A stretch of DNA of 64,000 bases from Tritrichomonas musculus (GCA_039105265.1 JAPFFF010000010.1:2294001-2358000); one strand, 5' to 3'. Shown: positions 20,957 to 30,725, counted from the stretch's first letter. The notes: generated by a model not told the origin, from the letters alone. Translations and numbers: made by a program.

Positions 20957-22333
20957 TTAAATTGTCGTATCAGGAGTTCCATCTTGGTTCAACTGAGTCA
21001 AAATTTGTGCTTTATCAGAGTCTCCTTCCTTGTAGTGCTTCTTCAGGTACAAAGAGACACACACGGCGACAATCAGAATGATTGCTGCAGATCCAAATGC
21101 GCAAATCAAAGCGATCATTCTTTTCTTCTTCTTTCCTTCATCGTTACCACCACCGTCATCACCGCCACTTTCATCGCTGCTTGTTGTTGGACTCTCGCTT
21201 TCATCCTCCTCGCCGCTGCTGAGCCTGCAATGGACCTCGACTTTCCCATTTTTGCAGAGTGCAGAAAACTTGACAGTCTCGTCATCATTTTTTGGCTCGA
21301 AAGACACAACATCAGCAAACTTTTTGCATTGAAAATCATCGTCCTGATTCTCAACAGCCAGCAAAGTCAGCAACCTGACAGGCTCCTCTTCTTTTGAATG
21401 GAACAAAGAGCTGTTATAATTTTCAAAACTGACTTTTATTGATTTTATTGAATTTTTGATCGAACTTGTATCAAAATTCAATAAAGGCCAATTTGAAGGT
21501 GAATTTTGTAAAGCGTATAAATCATCGCTGATTTTCACATTGATTCGCGATTCGCCAAAGTTCGATGGACGGTTGCCTGCTGGATTGGAAACAATGCTCA
21601 CAGATGATCGCGCACCTTCAATGTAAACGTCTCCATTACTTTTCACGCCTTCAAGTTTGGCAAAACCGTTTTTTTCAATTGAAATTTGTGGGAACGAAAA
21701 GTGCTCGCTATCGGAGACTAGATTTGAATTGTCACTCAGAAAAACTTTGTCAAAAATAACGTGATTCTTTTTATGATTGAGAAGACGATCAGTTTGATCT
21801 GAAAAAGTGGAAAGAGTTAATTTTGACTTCTTTTTAACTTCTAAAAGTGATGTGAAGTCAATTTCACCAATTTCTGCAGAATTTCCGATATCAATTTGAA
21901 TCAGCTTCAGTTTTGAGCCAAATTTAAATGGAATAACTGATGAATACGTTAAAAATCTGACGTATTCAGAATCTATTTTGATATCATTAACTTCGTTGCT
22001 GTCGCTGAATGATTTGTCGACGATTAAAAAAAAGTTATTGCGGAAAAAGTTGGAGTAGTGAAGTGGAATGGTTAATGGAGAAGGTTTATCATGCTCTTTG
22101 ATCAGTGTGATGTTCGATTCGTTGAACTTGAAGTGATAATCATTTTCATTGTAATCTTTGGAATCGACTTCGAAGATATTGTTGTTGTCAGTCAGGAATA
22201 CGAATCTGTTATTAGCAAACTTGATTTTTTGTAAAATGTTACCGAAAATGCTGTTGCTTTGATAAATATTGCTTGTATGTTGCGTTTGAGCAAAAGAAAA
22301 TGATAATAATATTAAAAGATAAAGTTGATTCAT
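20957..22333 (-). CDS. Type I membrane protein, unknown family
   Basis: 458 codons. Residues 1-16 are a signal peptide (MNQLYLLILLSFSFAQ). The large extracellular part is beta-rich and mostly without cysteine; four cysteines lie just before an acidic Ser/Glu/Gly linker (about 378-400). Residues about 405-430 (MIALICAFGSAAIILIVAVC) are one membrane span, preceded by KKKKR. A short cytoplasmic tail ends QLNQDGTPDTTI. No known domain recognised. The architecture is that of a trichomonad surface protein. Codon use is GC-richer toward the C-terminus. It converges with the RCC1-kinase gene, leaving 263 bases between stops. Confidence 0.75.
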   Translation of the reverse strand: MNQLYLLILLSFSFAQTQHTSNIYQSNSIFGNILQKIKFANNRFVFLTDNNNIFEVDSKDYNENDYHFKFNESNITLIKEHDKPSPLTIPLHYSNFFRNNFFLIVDKSFSDSNEVNDIKIDSEYVRFLTYSSVIPFKFGSKLKLIQIDIGNSAEIGEIDFTSLLEVKKKSKLTLSTFSDQTDRLLNHKKNHVIFDKVFLSDNSNLVSDSEHFSFPQISIEKNGFAKLEGVKSNGDVYIEGARSSVSIVSNPAGNRPSNFGESRINVKISDDLYALQNSPSNWPLLNFDTSSIKNSIKSIKVSFENYNSSLFHSKEEEPVRLLTLLAVENQDDDFQCKKFADVVSFEPKNDDETVKFSALCKNGKVEVHCRLSSGEEDESESPTTSSDESGGDDGGGNDEGKKKKRMIALICAFGSAAIILIVAVCVSLYLKKHYKEGDSDKAQILTQLNQDGTPDTTI

Positions 22334-23177
22334 AATAAAAATATAAAAAAATTTTTCTTATCAATATTCTGAATAATATACTGCTCTAAATCAACTTTTT
22401 AAAGCACTTTATTGAATTTATTTGAATGGTTTTTATCAATAATTTTGAATTATTATTTTAATATCTTTCAAATTTTTTTTCCATCATAATTCACTAAAAA
22501 GAGTCTAATATCTGAATTATTTAAGTCTGGATAAAACAATTCTGAAGAAAAATATTAAAATAAAAAATAATTGAGTCAAATTTGAAATATCATAAATCTT
22601 CTTTATTTTTTGAGATAATATTCATCCAATAATGCTAAAATTATATCATATATTATAAACTAAGTATCATAAATAATTTTCTGAGATATGAAACAATTTT
22701 AAAATGTGAAGTAAAAAGTATGGAGATTTTATTATATAAAAATTTTCATATTTTCATTCTAATTTATGCTTATAAAATAATTTAACTGATAAAACTATCA
22801 ACTAATTTCGGATATATTAGTTGTAATACGTTGACTTATATGTTTTGTGAGCATTTTCAAAGAGGAAAACCACCTTTGTTTATTTAAAAAATTGACAAAT
22901 CCGAAATGAATCAAACAAACTTATATCCCAGCCAATGAAATTTTTATGATAGGAAATTTTATCTTTTTTGATTTTATTTTTCATTTTTTAAGGCCAAATT
23001 GCAGCATTTCTTAAAAATCTAATTAAAGAGGAATTGGCAAATACAATTCATGATATTTGTATGAAGTAAATAACGTAATAAGCATTTTTATTTGCGACAC
23101 GCCATATTATTATGAACAGTTGTCTCAACTTAGTAATTTTTCCCAATTGTCTTTTCAAAAAGTTTGGAAAATTTTTT
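22334..23177. other. Intergenic, AT-rich
   Basis: No gene or RNA recognised. The divergent genes on either side start at 22333 and 23186, so both promoters should lie here. Confidence 0.5.
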
Positions 23178-23183
23178 TCATTA
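23178..23183 (+). promoter_or_regulatory. Initiator-like element TCATTA
   Basis: TCATTA lies two bases before the ATG at 23186. It agrees with the start chosen from tubulin homology and is unusually close. Confidence 0.45.
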
Positions 23184-23185
23184 GA

Positions 23186-24442
23186 ATGACACATGAAATA
23201 GTGAGCATTCATGTTGGCCATTGTGGAAATAGAATTGGATCTTCTTTTTGGGATATGGTTAATAAGGAGCATAGTATTAATCAAAGTTTTTTATATAATA
23301 AATATGATTTTGATTATCAATTGAAAAATATTGAAGTTTATTATAATGAAACTATGTTTTGCAACTTTATTCCTAGAGCAATTTTTATAGATTCAGATGA
23401 AGAATCGATGAACAGTTTGAAAAAAAAAGCATTTTTTGATTCATCAAATATAATTTATGCAGACCCAAAAATCTACAATAATTGGGCTGCAGGTTTTTAT
23501 CCAGAAGATCGAAATTTAATAGAAACAATCAAAGAAATAATTCGTAAAGAAACAGAATTATGCGATATGCTTTCAGGTTTTCATCTCTTTCATTCACTCG
23601 GAGGAGGAATAGGATCAGGTCTTGGATGTTTAATATTGAAAGAGCTTCGTGATGAATATCCTGAACAAGTACTTTCAACTTTTTCAATATTTCCTTCTAA
23701 AAAAATTGATGATAGCAATTATAGCAGGCATCTATACAATTGCATTCTTTCACTGAATCAATTGAATCAAACAGCAGATGAAATTTTCTACTTTGATAAT
23801 GAAGAACTATATGATATATGTTTTCATAAACTAAAAATATATACTCCTGCCTTTTACGATTTGAACTATCCAGCATTGTGTTGCATGTCTAGTATCACTT
23901 CTTCACTAAGATATCCTGATCAATTGAATTCTGATTTAAGAAAGATATACAATAATATTATTCCATTTCCACGTCTTAAATTTATAAAATCAACATATTT
24001 TCCATACCACTCACGTGGTGAATGCTGCTCTCTTCTTGAAATTGGTGTGTTGTCATCATTTTTTTCTGAAAAAAATGAAAATGATCGTTTGTGTTCATAT
24101 ATTAATTTAAACGGTCGTTTCAGAACAGATGAAGTGAATAAACTGATAGATATTGCTAAATCAAAAGAAATTACTGATCTAAAAGTTTCATTGTACAAAA
24201 CAAGAATTGGTTCTTCTAGATCGGCAACCTTGATTGAAAATTCGACTAATATCAATTCATTGTTGGAACGTCAAAAAAAAGATTTTTTATATCTTTATAA
24301 AAAACGATTATATACTCAATATTATATAAATGAAGGTCTTGATGATGAGGAGTTTGAAAATGCTAACTTGGCTGTCACTGATCTTATTCAAGATTATGAA
24401 GATTTTTGTCACTCAAATGAAGAAGAAGAGTATTATATGTAA
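23186..24442 (+). CDS. Very divergent beta-tubulin-like protein
   Basis: The frame extends upstream to a TTG at 23057, but homology and an initiator-like site place the start at ATG 23186 (MTHEIVSIHVGHCGNRIG, compare MREIVHIQAGQCGNQIG). Length 418 residues against about 445 for beta-tubulin. The nucleotide loop is GGGIGSG at 139-145 (usual GGGTGSG). NNWAAGFYPE, FDNEELYDICF, DLRKIYNNIIPFPRL and YINEGLDDEEF match beta-tubulin landmarks. The tail is acidic (SNEEEEYYM). The Thr to Ile change in the loop and several lost residues in the second half suggest altered GTP handling. It may be a specialised cytoskeletal paralogue or a decaying one, but the frame is fully open. A partial second copy of its 3' end lies at 24712-24955. 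Confidence 0.85.
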   Translation: MTHEIVSIHVGHCGNRIGSSFWDMVNKEHSINQSFLYNKYDFDYQLKNIEVYYNETMFCNFIPRAIFIDSDEESMNSLKKKAFFDSSNIIYADPKIYNNWAAGFYPEDRNLIETIKEIIRKETELCDMLSGFHLFHSLGGGIGSGLGCLILKELRDEYPEQVLSTFSIFPSKKIDDSNYSRHLYNCILSLNQLNQTADEIFYFDNEELYDICFHKLKIYTPAFYDLNYPALCCMSSITSSLRYPDQLNSDLRKIYNNIIPFPRLKFIKSTYFPYHSRGECCSLLEIGVLSSFFSEKNENDRLCSYINLNGRFRTDEVNKLIDIAKSKEITDLKVSLYKTRIGSSRSATLIENSTNINSLLERQKKDFLYLYKKRLYTQYYINEGLDDEEFENANLAVTDLIQDYEDFCHSNEEEEYYM

Positions 24443-24544
24443 ACGATATAATAAATCTCAAATTTGGCTGAAAAATATTTATTTATATATTTTACACTAT
24501 TTCTCAGAAATGTTTAAAAAAAAATTGCCAACAAATGCAAAAAA

Positions 24545-24615
24545 CTGGTCAGCCGGGGATCGAACCCGAGCCTTAAGAGGGACAGTCTCATATGCTACCA
24601 TTACACTACCGACCA
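24545..24615 (-). tRNA. tRNA-Asp (anticodon GTC), copy 1
   Basis: A 71-nt minus-strand gene with acceptor TGGTCGG/CTGACCA, discriminator G, D arm GTGTAATGGTAGCAT, anticodon loop CTGTCCC (GTC), four-base variable loop and T arm TCGGG/TTCGATC/CCCGG. G73, G34-U35-C36, C38 and a G10-U25 pair agree with Asp identity known from yeast. Position 37 is C where a purine is usual. A T-run follows the 3' end. The sequence is identical to copy 2. Confidence 0.82.
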
Positions 24616-24711
24616 TTGCATTAGAATAGGGACAAACTATTTTGATAACATAAAAAATTCTAGATTTAATCATAAATCATATATGAAAAATTCAATTACT
24701 AAATGTTATAC

Positions 24712-24955
24712 ACTGAAATTAATTCATTGTTGGAACATCAAAAAAAAGGTTTTTTAAATCTTTATAAAAAAAAAAAAAACGATTATACTCAATATTATAT
24801 AAATGAAGGTCTTGATGATGAGGAGTTTGAAGATGCCATATTGGATGTCACTAATCTCATTCACAATTATGAAGATTTTTGTCACTCAAATGAAGAAGAA
24901 GAAGAAAAATACCTATGTAAATGATATAATAAATTAAAAATTTGGCTGAAAAACA
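24712..24955 (+). pseudogene. Duplicated 3' end of the tubulin-like gene
   Basis: About 240 bases closely repeat 24236-24475: the last ~65 codons (NSLLEHQKKGFL, YYINEGLDDEEFED, YEDFCHSNEEEEEKY) and the 3' flank (AAATTTGGCTGAAAAA). No promoter or tubulin N-terminus is present. Differences include an expanded A-run near 24766-24779 that adds codons, and scattered substitutions. The copy sits between two inverted tRNA-Asp genes, so it probably arose in the same rearrangement. Confidence 0.82.
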
Positions 24956-25120
24956 TTTACAGCACTAAACTTCCCAAGTTTATCATTTTTTAATAAATTA
25001 TTTGCAAATAATTTTGCATTAATTAGAATCAAATTAAAAATAAATTTTATAATATAAAATATATGATTAAATCTAGGATTTTTAATGTTATCAAAATAGT
25101 TTGTCCCTATTCTAATGCAA

Positions 25121-25191
25121 TGGTCGGTAGTGTAATGGTAGCATATGAGACTGTCCCTCTTAAGGCTCGGGTTCGATCCCCGGCTGACCAG
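25121..25191 (+). tRNA. tRNA-Asp (anticodon GTC), copy 2
   Basis: The same 71-nt sequence as copy 1 in the opposite direction, with acceptor TGGTCGG, anticodon loop CTGTCCC and discriminator G. A TTTTTT terminator follows at 25192-25197. Confidence 0.82.
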
Positions 25192-25536
25192 TTTTTTGCA
25201 TTTATTGACAATTTTTTAAATCATTTTAGCTCTTTTTAATCCAAAACGTTTATTGATAGGTGTAAAATCATCATCAAAACTAACTGAAAAGAAAAGTAAT
25301 CTTTTAATAAATTAAATTACTAAATATAATACACTATTTCCCTGAACTATTTAAATAATAAGATATGCTTAAGATTTTCTGAGATCAACTTTCCTAGATA
25401 TACAGTATTCTTAATTGCTTTTTGAAAATTTATGGTCATTGTTTGTTTTAAGTAAAAATTTTTAAAGCAGTGTTTATATTGATATGGTAAATGAAACGTA
25501 AATTTAGTTTTGGAAAAATCAATTTTTACTGTAAAT

Positions 25537-25986
25537 TTAGCTAGAGCTTGATCCATGCTTTCCATGCTTATGCTTTTTGTGTCCTGAGCCAGATCCAGAT
25601 CCATGTTTCTTATGTTTCTTATGACCAGATCCAGAATCGGAGCTTGAGCTTGAGCTTGATCCTGATCCATGCTTACCATGCTTGCCACCATGTGGTCCGC
25701 CATGTCCATGGTGTCCGGGTCCGCCGTGTGGTCCTTGACCTGGTCCACCTGGATATCCTTGTGGTGGTGGGCCTCCTTGATATCCTGGTGGTGGTGGGCC
25801 TCCTTGATATCCTTGTGGGGGAGGTCCTCCTTGATATCCTTGTGGGGGAGGTCCTCCTTGATATCCTGGTGGCATCTGTCCTCCCTGAGGTGGTTGACCT
25901 TGATATCCTGGTGGTATTTGACCTTGATATCCTGGTGGCATTTGACCTTGATATCCTGGTGGAGGTTGTCCTTGATATCCTGACAT
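25537..25986 (-). CDS. GYQG-PPP repeat protein with His/Lys/Ser tail
   Basis: From the internal ATG at 25986 (MSGYQGQPPPGYQ) there are 149 codons; a longer form could start at ATG 26067. The first half is about ten repeats of GYQG followed by Q/G, P-rich residues, then a Gly/His stretch (GPHGGPGHHGHGGPHGG). The C-terminus alternates GKHGKHG, poly-Ser and GHKKHKKHG blocks. There is no cysteine or membrane segment. Proline/glycine/tyrosine repeats of this sort occur at the N-termini of annexin- and scramblase-like proteins and in proteins that phase-separate; no folded domain follows here. Function unknown. I chose the internal start because the repeat begins there. Confidence 0.6.
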   Translation of the reverse strand: MSGYQGQPPPGYQGQMPPGYQGQIPPGYQGQPPQGGQMPPGYQGGPPPQGYQGGPPPQGYQGGPPPPGYQGGPPPQGYPGGPGQGPHGGPGHHGHGGPHGGKHGKHGSGSSSSSSSDSGSGHKKHKKHGSGSGSGHKKHKHGKHGSSSS

Positions 25987-26067
25987 TAAAACATTTATAT
26001 CATCGTCTTTATAATTTTTATTCGAAAATTTTAAATTAATTTTATCTTGATAAAATCCAAATATCAT

Positions 26068-26757
26068 TGAAATATTTGTAGTAAACAGGCTTAAAAAATA
26101 CTTAACTTTATTAAATATATTTTTTTTTTAAGTAAAAAGTAATTTTTAAATATAAAATCATTAAATTATGTTTTTGAACTATTAATTCAAATTTGAGACT
26201 TTATAAATTGTACTTTTGATATAAATTGAAAAGACTAACGAGAAAAGAGATAATCGAGTTCTCAAAAAATTGAAAGAATTTCCTTTTCAAAAAAAACTAC
26301 TTTTCTATACCACTTTTTCAGAATTTCGAACATTTTTATATATTATATTTATTTTTTATGAACCCAAGAGTGTTTGGTAATATGAATTTCTGAAAAGAAT
26401 TAAAAACAGATATTGATATTCCCTAGTTAACATCATCGTCAACTTCAATATTATTTACATATTTGAATATTTTGTACATTTGGAAAAATATATCTTTTTG
26501 TTTTTGTTTTTAATTGTTATCTATGAGATTATTTTTCATACATGTCCATCAACAACAATCACACTTTTTCATTTTCCATTTTATCATGATAATAAATATT
26601 GTAATCAATTAACCATTTAGATCTCTCACCAAATAAACACCAAAAAATAACTTTTTAAATTGAAACCATATTAAACATTTTAAAATAACTAGTCATTATT
26701 TTTTTACATCACAAATACTATAAACGTCTTTTCATAAAATAACGATTTTTTGAGTTG
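26068..26757. other. Intergenic, AT-rich
   Basis: No supported feature seen. Confidence 0.5.
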
Positions 26758-26759
26758 TA

Positions 26760-27382
26760 AAGTCGAATTCAAAAAGATTGGGACAACTTCTCAATTAAAT
26801 TCTGATAAAAGTGAAAAACACAATCTTCTTTTCAATTAATTTTTTTTCTTTATTTATTGAGTTATATTTACTAAATTTCCAATCAATAATGAAAAAATGT
26901 TTCCAATACGAGCCAAAACATATATTACTGAACTTTCAATTTACAGCACAATACTTAAAAATCGATGATCATCAACTATTATGTAAATTTATGATCAAAA
27001 TATAGTATTTGAGCAAGTGTTTACAAAAGAAATTCTATTTTAATGTCATTGCAGGCTTTGCAATGCGTTTTCTAGCGAATTTGTGCAAAGATCTATGATA
27101 ATTTTCACCAAAGATTAGGTAAATTGTATTTTTTTGAGGATTTTTTCCTTACAAAATATAGATTAATGATAGATACAACATTAACCATATGCAAAAATAT
27201 ATGTTTTTATATAAAAATGATTCTTTTTTTCTTTGTTTTTTTATTATTTTCCCCTTTTTCCCCTTTAGCAATTCAATTTTTTTCAATATATCTCACAAAA
27301 AAAATCATTCATGCTGGGACAAAATTGAATACTTTTCAGTATATATTTAAAAAGTTTGTCCCAAGCTTTTTGAATTCGACTT
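26760..27382. mobile_element. Mariner-like short element with TA duplication
   Basis: 27-base inverted ends with one mismatch: AAGTCGAATTCAAAAAG followed by A or C and TTGGGACAA, at 26760-26786 and 27356-27382. TA flanks both sides (26758-26759 and 27383-27384). A second inward copy of GGGACAA near 27316 forms a subterminal repeat. Length 623 bp. Only short chance frames lie inside, so it is non-autonomous. A TA duplication with ~27-bp ends fits Tc1/mariner. Confidence 0.82.
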
Positions 27383-27433
27383 TAGTATTAATGAAACTTT
27401 TTGAATTAGAATAAATTTTGGAAATTCCTCGGA

Positions 27434-27466
27434 GCACTTTTTGAGAGCGAAGCTCTCAAAAAGTGC
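27434..27466. repeat. Perfect 15-bp hairpin next to the recombinase element
   Basis: GCACTTTTTGAGAGC (27434-27448), three bases GAA, then the exact reverse complement at 27452-27466. Pairing continues imperfectly outward (ATTCCTC with GAGAGGAAT). It lies 14 bases before the left terminal inverted repeat. Confidence 0.85.
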
Positions 27467-27480
27467 GGAGAGGAATGTGC

Positions 27481-28931
27481 AAATCTCTCAAATGTGTCCA
27501 CTTTTTGAACGTTCCTTTTAAAATTTCTCCAAAAATTCCTTTTTGGTCGGATACCCTCAAAAAGTTAAAAAATTGAATCAATCCTGATCTGAAAAATGAC
27601 TTTTTCAATAAAAATCTTGAACCATTTATTTATTTTCAAAAATTTAAAGCTATGTTTGGACGAAATTACAATGCACTTCCAAATACAAATCCTGTATTTC
27701 AACATCCTCAAAATAATGGAATTGGCGTTTCTACTTATTCAAATCAGCCAACCAATTTTTTTAATTTTCAATTCCAAAATCAAACGATTAATAATAATTT
27801 TCCTATACACCAACCGCAATTTCCTTTTCAGCAACCGACTTTTCAGCAACCGCATTTTCAGCAACCGCCAAATTTCAACCAGAATAATGCAACTCCAGAC
27901 TTTAACCATTATTTGCAAGAATCAAACGATTTCTCAGAAAAATCAATTGCAACGAGCTCTAAAACAAAATATGAAAGCAATATGCGAGTATATGAAACAG
28001 TTATGCATATTTTTCAACAACCACCTTATCCTATTAATATCGATAAGATGAAAGTGTTCTTAACGTATAAAGCTAAAAATGACATGACTATTAATACACT
28101 AAAAGCATATATAACTAGCTTATCTCACTATTTTAGAAGCAACAATTTAGAAAATCTTACATTAACTAATGAATTTAAAAAATTTAAAAACGGTTTAAGC
28201 AGATCGTTTCGCGAAAACTCATCACCTTTTCAAAAACTTGGATTTAAGCCAGAATTTTTTTTAAAATTTATGGAAATGAATGATATGAATAACATTGAAA
28301 ATGTTCGTATGATGTTTTATATGTCGTTATCATTTTTTGGGTTTTTAAGAATTTCAGAATTACTTAATTTAAAAAAAAAAGATATAATTTACGACTCAGA
28401 AAAAAACAAATTAATACTAAATATACGTTATTCAAAAACCGATCAAAACGGTCAAGGTTTTACTACATATTTATACAATAATAATAATAAATCTTATCAC
28501 CCTCTTAAATTTATCGGATTTCTTTCAAATATAAATAATGATGATTATATAGTTCATTTAAAAGAAGATATATTAAGAAAAAGACTTCATGATATATTAA
28601 TACAACTTAATTTAGATCCTCAACTGTATTCTTGGCACTCATTTCGGAGGGGAGGTGCAACGATTGCATCACAGAATCACATTGATCCTGCTGTGATAAA
28701 AACACACGGAAGGTGGCAAAGTGAGGCCTATTTATTGTATGTTGATCGAGATCAAGATCAAGCAGGTCTCCAAATCAGTGATATCTTATAAATTTAATAA
28801 AAATTTTAATTTTTTTATAATTTTATCTTTTTTAATTCAATTTTTTAACTTTTTGAGGGTATCCGACCAAAAGGAATTTTTGGAGAAATTTAAAGGAACA
28901 AAGTTCAAAAAGTGGACCATTTGAGAGATTT
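27481..28931. mobile_element. Tyrosine-recombinase element with ~98-bp terminal inverted repeats
   Basis: The left end 27481-27579 (AAATCTCTCAAATG, then GGTCGGATACCCTC inside) is repeated in reverse at 28834-28931 with few differences. The enclosed single gene is a tyrosine recombinase. Total length 1451 bp. I see no target-site duplication, as expected for tyrosine-recombinase transposons. Cryptons usually lack such long inverted ends; ciliate Tec elements have them. The class is therefore uncertain. Confidence 0.85.
27652..28791 (+). CDS. Tyrosine recombinase/integrase
   Basis: 379 codons from ATG at 27652; the frame is intact. Residues 1-95 are Gln/Asn/Pro/Phe-rich (PTFQQPHFQQPPNF). Residues about 96-190 form a core-binding SAM-like region (TKYESNMRVYETVM). 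The catalytic domain is about 195-365, with R233 (FLRISELL), K262 (RYSKTDQNG), H329 and R332 (WHSFRRGGAT), H352 and W355 (KTHGRW) and the nucleophile most likely Y363 (AYLLYVD). All catalytic positions of the family are present, so it could be active. It sits alone between the two inverted repeats of its element and probably moves it. The start codon lies 72 bases inside the left repeat. Confidence 0.9.
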   Translation: MFGRNYNALPNTNPVFQHPQNNGIGVSTYSNQPTNFFNFQFQNQTINNNFPIHQPQFPFQQPTFQQPHFQQPPNFNQNNATPDFNHYLQESNDFSEKSIATSSKTKYESNMRVYETVMHIFQQPPYPINIDKMKVFLTYKAKNDMTINTLKAYITSLSHYFRSNNLENLTLTNEFKKFKNGLSRSFRENSSPFQKLGFKPEFFLKFMEMNDMNNIENVRMMFYMSLSFFGFLRISELLNLKKKDIIYDSEKNKLILNIRYSKTDQNGQGFTTYLYNNNNKSYHPLKFIGFLSNINNDDYIVHLKEDILRKRLHDILIQLNLDPQLYSWHSFRRGGATIASQNHIDPAVIKTHGRWQSEAYLLYVDRDQDQAGLQISDIL

Positions 28932-30725
28932 TTTAATTTTTTGAAGAATCAAAAATAATATTATTTAATTTGAAAAAAACATTTTACTAATTTTATCTTT
29001 TAATTTTTAAATAATTTAAAACATTTTTAATATAAAAAAATAATTGTAGATCAAGATAAAAATAAAAAACTAATATCGAGAAAATGACGTATTTTCAATT
29101 GTAATTAAGGGGGTTTGATCACTTTTTTCTATTAAAATATCTCAAAGAAAAAGAAATATTAACTAAAACAAATAGTATAATTTAAAACTACAAAATAATA
29201 TATAAATGAGAAAATGAATAAGAATTTTAAAAAAAAAAGTAAATCATGTTATTGCATCATAATTTATTCGATATAATTTGGCATGTTTTATTGAATAATT
29301 TCATTAAGTAAATACTAAAAATAATTTTTATTGCAATAATTAAAAAAATCAAGTTCATATTAGGTACTAATGAAATATCTGTTTAAATTAACTTATTGAT
29401 CAGCATATGCATACATAAAATAAATTTAAAATTATCCTATCAGCTTTTGACAAAGGGTTTTAAGGTTTAAAGATCAATTTTACGTAATGAAGATTATAAG
29501 GCTAAAAAAAGTATAAAAAAAGAAGAAAGATGAAATTATAATTAGTATCAACAATATTAAATGTATATTGCACTAATAAATTCTTTAAAAATAATAAAAC
29601 GAATGAGCTATTGATAATAATTTTAAGTATTTTGGTGTTGAATAAGTAAATTAAAATTTTGTTCTGCTTTTTTATTAATTCACATAATTTTATTAAAAAT
29701 AATAAAAATGAAATCAGTTCGATTTGCGCATGGATTGAGAAATAATTTTCATTACCTCAAATTATTTTTGGTGGAAAATTTGAGGTTAATTTAGTAAGTG
29801 ATATATAAACATAATCAAAAAACTTAGGGTTTGTCGGAGCCCGATTTTTGATTTAGGTCTTTAAAAAAATTATCAAAAATTTTAATTCTTCATTTAAACT
29901 TGAATTGTAATTTTGACTCTTTAAGTAGAGAGATTAGTAAAAATCAATAGCAGTTTGTTCAAGAAATTTTTTTTGAAAAGCAGTATCGAAAGAATTAAAG
30001 AGACCTGAAAATGAACTTTTTTTTTGGTGACCCGAAAAACGAAAAAAAATAAAAATAAACTTCACAAATTCCCACAATTTTTGATGGAACGATCATCTTT
30101 TTTGAGAGAAATCACGAAAAAATTGAATTTTATCAAATTTGAATAAAAAAGGTCATTTTTTGAATTAAAAGGTTAAAAAATAAAATACGATTTTCTTAAG
30201 TCATATTCATTTTAAAACTACTTGAACAAATTTATTGTTTTCTTTATTGAAAATATATTATTTATTATTATTCTTTACTTATGAAGTTACGTATTTATCT
30301 TTTTTTAAGCCTTCAAAATATCCGTTATACCCCCTTAAAGTAAGATTCAAAAGGCTTGTGACAAACTTTTTCAATACGTAAAGGTCAAAATTACTCATGT
30401 AAAAGTCAATAAGTCCCATGTAGAATGCAAGATTTTCAGAGAAACTTTGAAAGCATTTTGAATCTGTTTTAAATTATTTAAAAATTCAAAGATAAAATTA
30501 GTAAAATGTTTTTTAAACGGTCAAAATTACTCATGTAAAAGTCAATAAGTCCCAAGTAGAATGCAAGATTTTCAGAGAAACTTTACAATTCTAATTTTTA
30601 AACGGACAAGTTGTATACAATTGTAAATACAAAAACCAAGGCTTAGTGAAAGTTTATCAAATATTTATTATTTTTAAATTATATTTAATTTTTTTAAAAA
30701 AATTAAATATAAATTAAAGCACCCT
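28932..30725. other. Intergenic with an inverted pair and a direct repeat
   Basis: No gene recognised. About 49 bases at 28975-29023 (core ATTTTACTAATTTTATCTTT) are repeated in reverse at 30467-30515. About 69 bases at 30382-30450 (GTCAATAAGTCCCA, GAATGCAAGATTTTCAG) are repeated directly at 30520-30588, so the right inverted arm lies inside a 138-base tandem duplication. A palindrome ATTTAATTTTTTTAAAAAAATTAAAT lies near 30683-30708, just past the stop of the next gene. Confidence 0.6.

Larger units (their letters stand above)
24516..25222. repeat. Inverted duplication carrying tRNA-Asp
   Basis: About 24516-24690 is repeated in reverse at about 25050-25222, including the whole tRNA-Asp and roughly 70 bases of upstream flank (ATTAGAATAGGGACAAACTA) and 30 of downstream flank. 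The tRNA parts are identical; the flanks differ by a few bases. The tubulin-fragment duplication lies between the arms. Confidence 0.85.

Noticed and set aside
25548-26039. Antisense frames across the GYQG gene
   Set aside because: Produced by the repetitive Gly/Pro codons of the real gene.
26811-27414. Two hydrophobic open frames
   Set aside because: They lie in the mariner-like short element and run over its end; AT-rich chance frames.
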